Of a stretch of 64,000 bases of DNA, positions 1 through 12,374 are shown piece by piece. Every line of letters starts with the position of its first letter. Positions within the stretch are counted from its first letter, which is position 1. Below the pieces are notes generated by a model. That model saw nothing but the letters and a program-made list of their open reading frames with translations. It was not told the DNA's origin and did not search any database. This DNA is from Rhynchospora pubera. Taxonomy: Eukaryota; Streptophyta; Magnoliopsida; Poales; Cyperaceae. A program made the position numbers and the translations under genes. Where the stretch lies: positions 204,329,902-204,393,901 of the forward strand of contig CM051459.1 in the NCBI GenBank assembly GCA_028095005.1. Reading direction: 5' to 3'.

Positions 1-233
1 CTTTTCATTTTCCTTGCCATTTTTAAATAGTTAATATAATGTGATTCAAGGATTAACTGAGATTTTCACAAAAGCTAGAACTGCCTAAAATGACTTGCAT
101 AAAAAAAGAAATGCATTGTATGTCCCTTATAATATTTATTGTACCTGCAGTGCCTTAATTGTTGGTGCAGAAAACTACCTAAAGTTCAAAAGATATAACA
201 TACAACAGACAGTAACATACACCTTTTTGATAC

Positions 234-3200
234 CTTAAGATAAACGAAATCCCCATCAGAACCCTTATTGACTTGTTGTGGTTCTATGACATCTTCCATT
301 ACTACTTCTTGGCCACTGGTTGGTGTCTGGCAGTTGCCCTGGCAATGGAAAAAATGTTACATTAATCTATAAATTAAAATTAGGATTAACAGGTCAGGGG
401 CAATTGTTGGTTTGTTTACCTTGATTATAGTAAAACTATCCTTGCTTGCTCTGGCTAAAAGCCCTTGGTTCACTAGGTTATCCAGAATTTCTATAAACAC
501 AAATGTTAGTTATTAAGGATATGATTCCTTTTTATAAATAATAAAGTGACATAATATACAACATTTGGGTTTCAGAATCAAATAGGGAAAACTAGTTCAA
601 TGAGGTTAATTACAACAAAAGGAACCTGTAATTTAATAGAAGGGTATTAAAACAACTCTTGGTGCCAGTATAAACCAGGCAAGTATATAACCTATTTTTC
701 ATTCCCTACTGTTTATCTAAAACAACCTGAATAAGAATAAAAAAGCTTAAATTAATTCAATTGTGGAATCTCTGCTGCTTTTCTCTTGTCACAGAACCAC
801 TACTATAACCTGATTCATCTAAAACAAACAGCAGATATGATCTACACCACCCCAAAATAGTATCCCAGTATAAGTTCATAATGGTGTAAATCCGGTTCTT
901 TGTTTTACATCGGATGGTTGGAATGTATTAAGTGAAAAAGCAGCAGATATAAGCGCAAGGTAAGTCGGATAATTTCAGTAAAGGCTATTACACTATGGAT
1001 TACCGTAAGGTACTAGTACTTAAAATAATTTAATTAATTCTAATCATTGCGTGTCATTCCCAACTCTGTTTGTCTCCACTACCTTCAATCAGTGCCTGCA
1101 AGTTTCATACAAAGAGAAAATTATAGAATTTTCAAATGGGAAAAGCAAAAAAAAAAAAAAAGAAAAAGAAAAAAAAAGAAAGATGAATTTATGTAATTGA
1201 AAACCCACCGTAGTAACCTTTGGGAAGTATGAGAGAACATCTGAGACATTAAAGGTGCTGATCTGCCTTGAATTTATCCATTCCCTTACTAAAGTTGTCA
1301 TTTCCTCTATTTTTGTGTCCGCCATTACATTATCTTGAGTCTCATCTAAAGAAAAGAATAAATTTTTTAAGAAAAATTAATTCAGACATTGAATAGCAAA
1401 AAAGATAGTACTGTATGATACAAATGTAAATTGCATTTTAATGGGACAAGGATCAATAACCATCAGAGATCGATCCAGTTGCTCCCTTTTCCTTCTGGGG
1501 ACCTGCAAAATTTCTAACTCAGCTTACCAAAATATCTCAATCACTTTAAGAGGAAAAAGAAGTAGAAAAATGTTTATTTTCGGGTACCGTTAGGAGCAAT
1601 CACATAGCGATCAATTTCAGCAGTCCCAATCTGAAAATTTGTGTTATTTAAAATATTCAATTAAGAAAGATAATTTTGGGCTTGATTTGGAGGTTGCACT
1701 GTCAAAAATTGTAACATGACCAACATAATATCTATGAACGTTTCCTTTTGAGAGATATGTTTGCTAGTCATTCAAAGGCAAAAGCTGGAAACTCACAAAT
1801 TTAAGGCCAGATATTTTAGTGCCTTGCTCTGATCAGATATGTGACTGAACACACATAAAATCGCATATTCACTACTCACTGGTTTGACATATGATAGGAT
1901 GAATGGCAATCATACAAGGATTAGGATAGATAAGGAAACAAAAAAAAAAAACATTTACAGAACCTGTGTAAACAGGAAACCAAATATGAAAGAACAATGC
2001 AGACAAGCATTATGTTCACTTGCAACTCTCAATGAAGCAATAAAAGAGGGAAAAACAAGAACCTCAAAACTCCTCACAAGTCAGCACATGAATCTAACTG
2101 ACACAAAATAAAAAAAATGTTGTTTGCATTCTAAACTGATACAATTCATAAACAGACAAAGAAAGAGAGTAACCTCACTGTCAGAAGAGTCATTTCCATC
2201 TCCAAAATCATCTCCTAGGCTCATATCATCACCCTGAGCGTTCTCATCCTCACATGGATCAAGAACACTTTTGACCTACACAAAGATACACACATTGGCA
2301 AACATACAGATGCATGGACCAAACAAAACTAACAGATTTAGTATAATAAAAGGAACGAGAAGTACCATAACATTGACAGGATTTTAGTTTCATCAGTAAT
2401 GTGACCAAGAGGGCAAAGCTAATGTTCTACTATATCACTACATGCAATATTATTATTGCACGTGTCATTTGTTTGTGTTATTTTTCTCAGACATAATTTT
2501 GCATTAGACCAGTGAAGGTGAATTTATCAGAGTACCTTGAGGGCTAGCACAAGGTGCTTGCTATTTACGTTGCCGACCTCCATCTTCAAGGGGTTCCTGT
2601 TCCATATATTCACTGCCTCGTTGTCCGTGCAACCTCTGAAAAATGGGGGCTCATAGTCCTCAGGCTGCAATTACAGGTATGCAAATATTTTTTTAGTAGA
2701 GAGTCAGTATTTTTAGTATTAGTGTGCAATTTATTGCAAGGAATTCAATACTTGAGTAATTAACCCAAACAGCATTAAATAAATTTTACCAGTAGCCTTT
2801 TACTTATTTTACTTTTGGATCATAACTAATGTCTGCCATAAATAACACTAAGGTGAGAGTTCACACATAAAACTGTGGTGAAACTAAACAAAAAGAAGGA
2901 CAGGAAGACATATATGGTTGTAAGATTTAACTTATGACAAGTGATGCTCATCTATTAACCAGCATTTTTGCTGATTGGAGGCACATTCAATATCAAACCA
3001 AAAATTAGCCTCCAGAAATATTTGCAAACATCCAAACCATGTATTAAAATGTACAGCACATGAGTTAATTGACGGAACAACTTGAGATCTAATATCTTAA
3101 AATTGCAATATTCAAGCAGTAATCTAATCCTGTTGATTGAATAAAAACAAATAAGTGAAAAAGTAACTTTCACAGCTAAAAGTTTTGACATACCGTGACT

Positions 3201-6200
3201 TCATCATAGTACAGTAGCTTCATCAGAATGGTACGCTGGAATACAAGTATGAAACAATAGAATTTATTAGTATCTCCTCTCCAGTATGAAACTGGAGCTC
3301 CTTTTATGGGAATTACCACAAAGTAAACCTTAAATTTTTTACAATTGACAATGATATCACCACTCGTTAGAGTAATAATTGTCCAAAAATTTTCACATAT
3401 ACACAAATAGCAAAATACATTTATGCATCAGATTTGTGTGATGGCAGAGACAATTTCCATTCAAATATTGATAAATTTTCGCTACTTATAATGAATTCCA
3501 TTTTTCTAAGGAAAATTTGATATAAAACATGTAAATTCATCACAACAAGTAGCACCAATGGAAAACTGATGCAGCTAAACCAAGAAAATTTTATTGCTGG
3601 GGTTCACAATTCAAAAGAATTACTTACAGTCACAGACAGATTAGACCAAGTGAAAATTACAAAGTTGGAAACTATTTAGTGCTTTGTTCTTAACTTACAT
3701 TAAGATTTTTGCTTGTTCAGTATTACTAGTAAATAATCCCACAAAAACCAAAATGGGTTGCAAAATTAAAATCAAGAAATTCAGGTCGTTATAATTAATG
3801 GAAATAATGATTTGTATTTTCATGATCAAGAACAAATATCATCTACCTCTTGAGGCATCTGGTCAAGAGTTCTCATAAGCGAAACAAGGGTTCTGACCAT
3901 CTTGCATGCAGAGCGCCTATAAGCAGATGAAAATTTCATATTTTTCCCTTAAATTTATGCATTACTGTATCTTATTTTTTGTGGGAATATATCAAGAAAA
4001 ATTTGGTCCAAGTTGCAATTAAATTGAGGCTTACTTCCACCACAGATTGTTAGTTTAGCCAAATTAGACTAAGTTATGCTGAATTAGATGGCTGAGGTCA
4101 TAGAAGGTTGGTTTGAGCAATAGTTTGAGAACTGCACATCTGGTATTACATTGTTATAAATTGAGAGCCTGTCCTAAATTTAAATCATTGCTATATAACA
4201 AGATCCTTGAAACTACTTTAAAGCCACTTACAAAATAATTCCTCTAAAACCTAATACTAATTTATATTGAGTCATAGAGATATATGGAATTGAAAACAAA
4301 GTGAGAGAACTTGTCCAAAGAAAGAGGCATATAATAATAACCTCATTTGATCAGGTGTAATATCTGATGTATTAGACTTGAAGGTAGCTGCACTCTTTTT
4401 GTTTCCATTGCAAGTCATGTTCATGGAGACCTCTTCTTCAGTGGTCTTAGGATAGCTGAATGAAACTGTCCAAAAAAAATAACGAAAATACAATCAGAGC
4501 AAACTCGTATTTGTTGGACAATTTTTCAAGGTTTTAGCAACACACCTGATGTTCTAGTGTCTGGCTTGACATACAATGAAAACAAGGAATTATCTTCCAT
4601 TTCTTTTATGCATTCTTGGGTTGTGTTTGGTTTTGATTTGCAAAGTTGGTGGTGAAACAGCAGTAAGTTTAGTACAATTGAAGATTAAGTGAGGATAATC
4701 AGAGCATAGCATTTTTAGCTATTGATTACATTATCTAGGTAACTAGGTTACCTTCTATAGTATTATTCATCACTACTACCAATACATACTATTACTTATC
4801 AACCGATAATAGCATGTCACATAGAGGGGATAAAGCAGTAAACTGACAACAAAATATTGGATATTACATGAATATTCTTCAATCATTGGGCCTTCCACTT
4901 TCTCACAGATGCAAAAGAGGAGTGTCTTGAGATACTTCTTTTGTAGGGCATCATAAACTCCTAAAACATATTTAACCAATGAAGAAAAAAATCTAGATAG
5001 ATGATCTGAACTAGCAATAAAAGTTACAAAGAAATACAAAAGGTCCAGCTTCAATTAATCCCAATCAAACTTTTATTATATTAACCACATTAGTGAACAA
5101 AGCCTGAATATGTTAGCCCAATTATTCTCAAGGCAGCATTTAGTTAACATGAAGCTTTAACTCCAGCCATAATCTATCCTTTAATGTGCCTCAAGCACTG
5201 ATAAAATATAAGGACTGAAACAGGAAGCTAAATATGATGTCACAGACTCACACTGGTTCAGGATCTAACTGAAAAGTAAAACTTATGCCACGTTAACACT
5301 GAAATGTACCTCCAGAGAACACTAAGGTAACAATACAACTAGGCAATTTCTTACCTTTCTCCATCCAATCAATCAGCCTCCTGGACTCTTCATCCATGGG
5401 CATCAGCTTTTTTATCTTCATCTCTACATCAGAAGGAAACAAAAGCAGAAATCAGGAACAAAAAAATAACTGAAATGGAGGAACTTACAAATTAACCTTA
5501 AACTGAAGGAAGAATGTGCACCTAAGGCTGGAACAGACTTGTCATTGAAGTACTTCTCAGGAAAGAGGCCCCTGATGTAGCTTATGTTATAAATCGCTAT
5601 CCTAAGCAGATTTCTAGTCTGTAGAGATGTACAGTAAACAAATCACATTATAGATTCAGTTATCAAAAAAAAAAAAAAATCTACAGAAACATAAAATCAA
5701 TACGTAGTTATCCTTAGATTAAGAAGAAGTATGTAAGCACAAAAGAACAGGAAATGTAAGAGCTAATATATATGGATCTGGTTTGTTCAAAAGCAAGAAG
5801 GGGATTAATACTTAGATCAGGATATCTATAACCAAACAGATCAATGATGAAGGGGAAAAACATAAAAGAGTGTTCTATTCTGCGTCAAAACTGAATAGAA
5901 ACAGAAGATATTCTGACATAATCAAACTCTTGATCTCAATTAATGCAGAAAAAGAAAAAGAAAAAGAAAAAGAAATTCTCAACAGGACACAAGGGATTTA
6001 AATCGAATGGGAAAGATAGAGAGGATTTATCAAATCTTAGAGTTCCAATTTCCTAACAATGCAATTCCGAAAATATACATGAGAAAGTATTTTAAAGCAC
6101 AAATGAAGAAGAAACGATGATAATCAGACATCTAACTTGATTACTTTACAACAAAATAATGGAACAATTCGTAGATGAGCCGGTTCAAGAGATCAGATAT

Positions 6201-6545
6201 AAGAAATGTCAAAATCAAATCAATATAAACGCGGCTAGGTAAATCGAAATAAAGTAACAAACAAGCAATTAGTCGATCAATTGAACACTAGCGTCTAATA
6301 ACTAAAATCGATCACAAAAATGCATCGCTAAACAAATCTAGCTCAAGTATTACTGAATCTAATCTAATACAACTGCAGGAATAGATCATACCAAAAGGAG
6401 CGAGTCCTGCTCTGTTATTTCCGCCTCCTTGACCTTCTGAGCTACTACCTGCGTTTAGATTGAGCAAAATAACTTGTAATTTTAATCGGGAAGAATGATT
6501 TCGTCGAGAAAAATCGATAATACAAAGAAAAAGAGATCGCACCAT
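234..6545 (-). CDS. ASY1: ASY1-like meiotic HORMA-domain protein, 5' part (14 exons in window)
   Basis: Plant Hop1 homologue: a chromosome-axis protein needed for meiotic synapsis and crossover formation. Exons in transcription order: 6545-6543, 6448-6392, 5618-5522, 5423-5355, 4960-4868, 4465-4342, 3916-3847, 3235-3194, 2664-2536, 2275-2174, 1630-1588, 1345-1205, 490-420, 338-234. All junctions keep frame over 1146 nt (382 codons), of about 600 expected. The N-terminus reads MVVAQKVKEAEITEQDSLLL, then TRNLLRIAIYNISYIRGLFP, which matches remembered Arabidopsis ASY1 and rice PAIR2. The HORMA domain covers about residues 15-230 and includes VYDALQKKYLKTLLFCICEK, SACKMVRTLVSLMRTLDQMP and MKLLYYDEVTPEDYEPPFFR. 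An acidic linker follows (about 235-270). Exons 12-14 hold the start of the winged-helix (SWIRM-like) chromatin-binding region. The exon 12/13 join is the least certain: it uses donor GTTTTC and leaves the product about three residues shorter than Arabidopsis there. The 3' exons lie outside the window. Confidence 0.93.
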
Positions 6546-6655
6546 TGTTTGATGTGGAGATTGCTTGGGGATGAGGCAAAGATGAGAGAGAGAGAGAGAG
6601 TGTGTCAGTCTCTCTGTGTACTGAGGCGAACACTGGGAAGTCCAGCCAGGAAAGG

Positions 6656-6665
6656 GTATATATAG
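6656..6665 (-). promoter_or_regulatory. Probable TATA box of the ASY1-like gene
   Basis: On the minus strand this reads CTATATATAC, about 110 bp upstream of the predicted ATG at 6545. A GA/CT-rich tract at 6583-6600 falls in the inferred 5' UTR, as is common in plant leaders. Placement is by motif and spacing only. Confidence 0.5.
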
Positions 6666-8401
6666 AGCCAAAGGAGAAGAAAATTCGAAACCTTTTTTGA
6701 ATTTTTGGGGATATTTTTGTATTGACCCTGAAAAAGGTTAAATCTATAATTCAAGGTTTCGCTTTCGCACACTCACTGTTGAACGCTCGTGAAAAATATT
6801 AACATACGAAGATGAGTTCAGATTTTCATTTTGGTAAGGGGCCGGCGTACAATTTTATGGTGCTAGAAAATTTCTTATATATTCTCTTTTTACAGGGTTA
6901 TTATATAAATCTGTTGAGACCGTTCAGTTGTGTCAGGGCAGGACGAGCGAGCAGCCGAATTAGTCTATGGTTTGCATCAAAAAAAAAAATTAGTCTATGG
7001 TGTTTCGCGGTAAAATGTTTCGCCTGTTTATCAACTCCATTTTGTGCTAATGGAGATGTTCTGTGCTTGTTATAGCGTTCGGTTCTTGGTTGCTTAAGAA
7101 GTTGCCATTGGTATTGAAATGGAGAGTCAAAGAGAACATTAAAAAAGTCAAAAACTGCTTTTCCGTTTGGGATTTTCAGTGTCACATCGGGTGATCGGGT
7201 TACCGTGTCTTGTCTGGGAGACTGGCACGCATGGGGCCGGCGTGACATCTCATAATAGCAAAGAAAATAAAAAGAAAAAATAAATGGGCAAGTCGGATTT
7301 TAACTGTCATGAAATGAAAAAGTTTTTTTTTTTTGAAAAAAAATAAACAAACTGCTTGTTTGTAGTCTAGTAGAACTAATGATAAATCAGTTGAGTACAC
7401 TTACGAATTTGATAAATTTCAAATCCGACTTGTTTCAGAAATTTGAATTTGTAAAAAAATTTGACAATAAGTACGCTTACGAATTTGATAAATCATAACT
7501 AGAAATTTACACTTACCAATTTGTTTCAAAAATGAAATGGAAACGGGTGCATGTCCACTTTTATATATATTTAAAAAAATGGATCTATATTATACCATCA
7601 ACGTGCTGATAAATTTTTTTTTTGTGACTTGAAATTGGCGGCTATTACTAGAAACAAATTATTAGTTTGAAGAACAATTATGTACGAAATATAAAATTTA
7701 GTGTTTCTTTACCAAAATTATTCTTTCATGAATAAATGCAGGCGAGATTTTCGAATTCATCCGAAATATTCGTCTCGCTATAAATCAAACAAACCGTACC
7801 AAGTTCATACCGAAATCAATCTCAAAGCTGGTCTTTCAGTCCATCATAGCAGGATTCCAACGAGGTCCTATCCGTACGTTTGATAATAACACAATAATGT
7901 CCTTATTAAATCTTAATCACATACAAGCATTAAGTTCGGCAATCGGCATTTGACCCCGTGGTAGGATTTTTTTTTTTTTTTATATATACTAGAGTGGTAG
8001 GCAATTGTTACATCGTAAATAAAATATTTTATTTTCACCCAGTGAAATTCCATCTAGTATTTACTGTATTTTTCATGTATAAAAAGGAAAAGCTATGTCC
8101 AAAACAATTTATATAGTTCGATCTTTTATAAATAAAAGGCAATTATACACTAAATCAAATAAGGGCGAAATTCTGTCAAAACTATTAGCAGGGCCCAAAT
8201 TAACATCTTACTTTTGGACTTGAAGAACGAATTAAAGCTGTTCCAATTCACACCTTCCAGTTACAACTCAAAGGGCCTTTTGCTCCATATATAACTAGGC
8301 CCAACAAAATCGTTCTGTGGACCTGTGGTATCCAAACACAAGACATAATTGAGTAATGGTAATCAGCTATTATAACTGCCATCACTAAATAAATCATATC
8401 T
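6666..8401. other. Intergenic stretch upstream of ASY1-like gene
   Basis: AT-rich DNA without a convincing gene. Short ORFs here have no family features. Two local duplications are visible: TTAGTCTATGGT at about 6959 and 6988, and a repeated ACGAATTTGATAAAT motif near 7403 and 7478. The first few hundred bases should include the ASY1 promoter. Confidence 0.6.
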
Positions 8402-9749
8402 GTCATCGCTTTTGTATGTTATAAATATTCAGTTTAATAATAAGAAGTGTTCAGTTAAATGTGTCAGAGTCGCACCAAAGTCAGAGTCGCACGTGAGACA
8501 AGAGGTGTGCTAGGAGGTAGGGGTAGAGCCGGAAAAGTTTTAATTTGAACCGGATCAGTTCATGACCCTTTCTAATTTTTTCATATGTTTTTTGTCTGGT
8601 TCGCGACCCTTTCGCTTGGTGTTTTTTTAATAACAGTTATATTTCCTGTAGCAACTAACTGAACATTTATATTTAAATAACTGAACATTTGTACTTATTA
8701 AATCGAACATTCGTACTTACTAAACTAAACATTTGTACTTAATAAAATAAACATGTTTGCTCATAACATTTATATTTTTTGTTGCAACTAACTAAATATT
8801 TATACTCAATTAAGAGAACATTTTTACTTACCCAACATTTGGCAAAAATTAAAAAAAATAAATAAAATGAGCATAATGAACACTTATAAAATAGTGAACA
8901 ATTTTACTACAAGTGAACATTTATATCTAATAAAGTGAACACTTATAATAACGAAATGAACAAAAAATGCGCGCTGGGTGAGTAGAGGGGATAGAGCGCT
9001 GCTCAGCGAACGCTAACCGCGATGGCAGCGATGGCACATAGCGTGAAGACATTAATCAATTTTCAATGGTAATTGATTATCGCCAGTGATTTACTAGCGA
9101 GTGCTCGATGGTCCCACACCTAATGTCTGTCTTTTTGGTTCACTCCGTTGTTATAAGTGTTCATTTCATCAAATATAAATATTCACTTTTCTGTTATAAT
9201 TATTCATTGTGTTATAAGTATTCACTGTGTTCAATATATTTATTTATTTATTTTTTATTTTTTAGCCAAATGTTCATTTGGGTAAGTACAAATGTTCTAT
9301 TAATTAAGTATAAATATTTAGTTAGTTGTAATAAAAAAACATAAATATTGTAAGCAAAAAATTTCATTTTATTAAGTATAAATGTTTAATTTCGTAAATA
9401 TGAATGTTAAGGTTAGTAAGAACAAATTTTCAGTTTATTAAGTATTAATTTTTTTATTTTTTTAATAGGTACGATGGCAAGAGAAGGGGTCACGAACCGG
9501 ACAAAAAATATATGAAAAAATTAGAAGGGATCAAGAACCGGTCCGGTTTAATTCAAAAATTTTCCAACTCTACCTGTAGCACGTCCCTCTCCAAGACTGA
9601 TGCGCGATGGTATGTAATAAAATCATCTGTTGACACATTTAACTGAACACATTTCATTATTAAACTGAACACATTGGTTATTAAACTGAATACCTACTAG
9701 TCATGTGAGACTCGCGCGCTCCCTTTATTCAACAATAGCGCGCGATGAC
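8402..9749. mobile_element. Large foldback (Mutator-like?) non-autonomous element
   Basis: The two halves are inverted copies over several hundred bases. The left arm begins GTCATCGC at 8402 and the right arm ends GCGATGAC at 9749. Matching inner blocks include the GTTCAGTTAAATGTGTC block near 8450 and its inverse near 9645, and the CTAATTTTTTCATAT block near 8573 and its inverse near 9515. Both arms carry many GAACATTTGTACTTA-like short repeats. The centre (about 8960-9100) is GC-richer and unique. There is no coding capacity and no clear target duplication. Long inverted repeats and size suggest a Mutator-type or foldback class, but class is inferred. Confidence 0.65.
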
Positions 9750-12071
9750 AAATTTTCCGATCGCACTTATAACTTATAATTTTTGATTGAGTAGTCAGTG
9801 AGAAACAAGTAAACAATACATGTGTGGAGTCATGATGTCATGTTTTACCAAATATTGACGTGTACAAAGTAGAGACACGTGCAGAATTAGTGTTGGTTAG
9901 ATATCAGTCTATTGGTAAATATAAATATAAGTAGAAACAATAAATTATAACAAGTAACAACCTATGACCTTTCCTTATCTTCCCGGTGAATGCATGTGTC
10001 CTTTTTGTAGTTTCATTTTGTCAAACCGAAACTTCACACTTCCAAGCAGGAGTGCAGGACCCATCTTTGTTAAAAAGAAGATATTTAGAGAAATAGTTAA
10101 TTTTATGATGTATCATGAAATTAGCATTTAACATATGAGTGGATGAGTTAGTAATTCATCCATAATCCACACTAATTCAACACATTGATTATTTTATAAT
10201 TAAAAAAATATAAAACTTCAAATCAAACTATGTGTAGCTATCTTATGATTAAAAAAATGACAAGGTCATATACCAAATGAATCTAAAAATAAATTGAGAA
10301 ATAATTTTGATGTCTAAAAGCAAATCATGATGGGCCACTTATATTATGAATAATTTTTCAATATTCATAACTAAATTATCAGCTCATGTTTGAATATTCA
10401 TAATTTAGCACCTCATATTAAATTATCGATAGACTTTAGTTGGATGTTAAATCTAAAAAAATATTGAAATCATATTATTTTGAGTTGTCAAAATAAATTA
10501 TATAGCTATGTCTTTTTATATTATAACAGCTCAGCATTTCATTATTTGATTGTCATGATTTTTATATGATTGACGGTTTATTACGATTTAATGTAAACAA
10601 ACTCCATGCTAATTCAATAATTTAAAAAAAAAGAATAATGGTGGAGCATGATGCCGGCCGACGATGCAGGAACGAATTAATGGCTTGACAAACCGACCAA
10701 CCGAGTGAAATTTTGTTCATATCAGTTTTTTTTTTTTTTTTTTTTTTTTTTTTGATGAAAGCCCGTAGGCATTGTTCATATCAGTTAGCAAACCTTAAAA
10801 TTCGATTATCCGACAAAAATAACCTTTTCATTCTTACACTCTTTGGTTGATTTAGAACAATGTCAAGTACAACCCAACAAAAATATCTATTGTCTCGTAG
10901 TTATCAAAAACGTAAAGAAAGCGTTGCATTATTAATATGTACGAATCAGATATTTTGTGCACTTATAATTATTGCCGACCCGGCGTTGTATATATAATAG
11001 ATGGATGATATTTTCTTGTTCTTTTCTGTTGGACTTTTTTCAACTTTGACAAAATAATATCTTACGTGATGGTGTCAACACAGTAATCTGTGATACAGTA
11101 GGCTACTATTAGTAGCCTTATATAGGTAGGTATAACAGTCTGATTAAAATTTGAAATGAGTGACAGTATTTAACAAGGGTAAAATCACTGCAACTGTAGT
11201 TGGTCCGTGTGTCTTGGTGGCCAACCAACGTACGAGTTCCAAATGACCACGCATTATCTTTTGTTGAAAATTCCACACTTAATGTTTTTTAATATTAGTT
11301 ACCAAGTATATATTAATTTGTCGGTATTTGTTAGTAAAATATTTTAAATCATATATGTTAATATTTTAATGGGCTTTGAAAGTTTGGAAATTTTTCACAT
11401 CGGCTTGGTGTTGCCTTTTTACTTTTCATTTTTCATATTTGTGAATTGTGAGTAGCCAATAGATATTTCAAATTTTCTTAGTGAACCTGCGATGTGATAC
11501 ATGCCCTTCTCTAAAATACTTGATGCACCTCGCTCAAAGAATGAAATTCAAATTTGATTACAAAAACAACTTAAAAATTAAAATAGTTTATTGTAGAATT
11601 GTTATATTAGTGGCTTGATTATCTCTTAGCATACTATATTGCACATCTTATATCGGGTCAAACAGGGACCAACGACTCCCTATGCTGACCTAACCAATGA
11701 TTGAACTCAAAGAGCGGAAGTCAAAGAATTAATCCAACTGGTCTCTCTTGACCCGTTTAAAACAAGATTAGTTACTATCATAAGCATATATAGTAACTAT
11801 CATTTTTAACCAAACAAAAGAAAATCAATGACATACAAAAATAAATTAATTATATAGTTCCCAATAATCAATATTTACAACTATTCCAATGGTCAAAATA
11901 GTCAATAGTAGTTTAACAATTAACACAAAATTTTGATTTAAAAGAATTATAGACATAAATCCTCTGTTACATAACTATATGGTATCTATTCTGATCTGTC
12001 GACCATTATAATATTTTGAACGAAGTTTTAAAACACCCTTATAAGATTATTCGACTTGAATCAAACGATCA
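9750..12071. other. Intergenic AT-rich stretch
   Basis: No gene seen. It contains a poly-T run of about 28 bases near 10726-10753 and otherwise unremarkable AT-rich sequence. No long repeat or terminal-repeat pair was recognised. Confidence 0.5.
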
Positions 12072-12088
12072 AGATGACGTATTAATAT

Positions 12089-12240
12089 ATATTTTTTGAA
12101 GATAAATTGGAGTCAAGCCTCCCAACTTATTTTTAATTTTTAAATTAAATGTCTATAAAGCCTCCTCCAGCGGGGTTTCGAACTGCGACCTCTCATTTGA
12201 TATGCATTGCTCTTTATCACTAAATCAAGAGTTGATTTTC
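12089..12240 (-). mobile_element. tRNA-derived SINE with 17-bp target duplication
   Basis: Read on the minus strand, the element starts CTCTTGATTTAGTGATAAAG, a box A-like sequence, then has a box B-like GCAGTTCGAAACCCC about 45 bases on, and ends in an A-rich tail. It is flanked by exact 17-bp direct repeats (AGATGACGTATTAATAT) at 12072-12088 and 12241-12257, the hallmark of LINE-assisted retroposition. A sister copy lies at about 39575-39715, which supports a family rather than a chance resemblance. Confidence 0.75.
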
Positions 12241-12257
12241 AGATGACGTATTAATAT

Positions 12258-12336
12258 TATATAAACTTATGTCATCCTCGCAACTATGACAACCGATGCA
12301 ACACTCACGAAATAAGAACTATACTTGACAGTTGTA

Positions 12337-12374
<38 letters not shown>

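Noticed and set aside
145..153. Possible 9-nt micro-exon (Ala-Leu-Gln) of ASY1 after the last assigned exon
   Set aside because: It would start the conserved KAL but not continue to YHSLP. Chance is likely and the rest lies outside the window.
926..962. Plus-strand VLSEKAADISA-like reading followed by GTAAGT
   Set aside because: It looks like a spliced exon but is on the opposite strand from ASY1, inside an ASY1 intron, with no continuation.
6312..6671. Long minus-strand ORF over the ASY1 5' end
   Set aside because: It runs through the 5' UTR, the start codon and introns. The spliced model reproduces the ASY1 family sequence, so this ORF is incidental.
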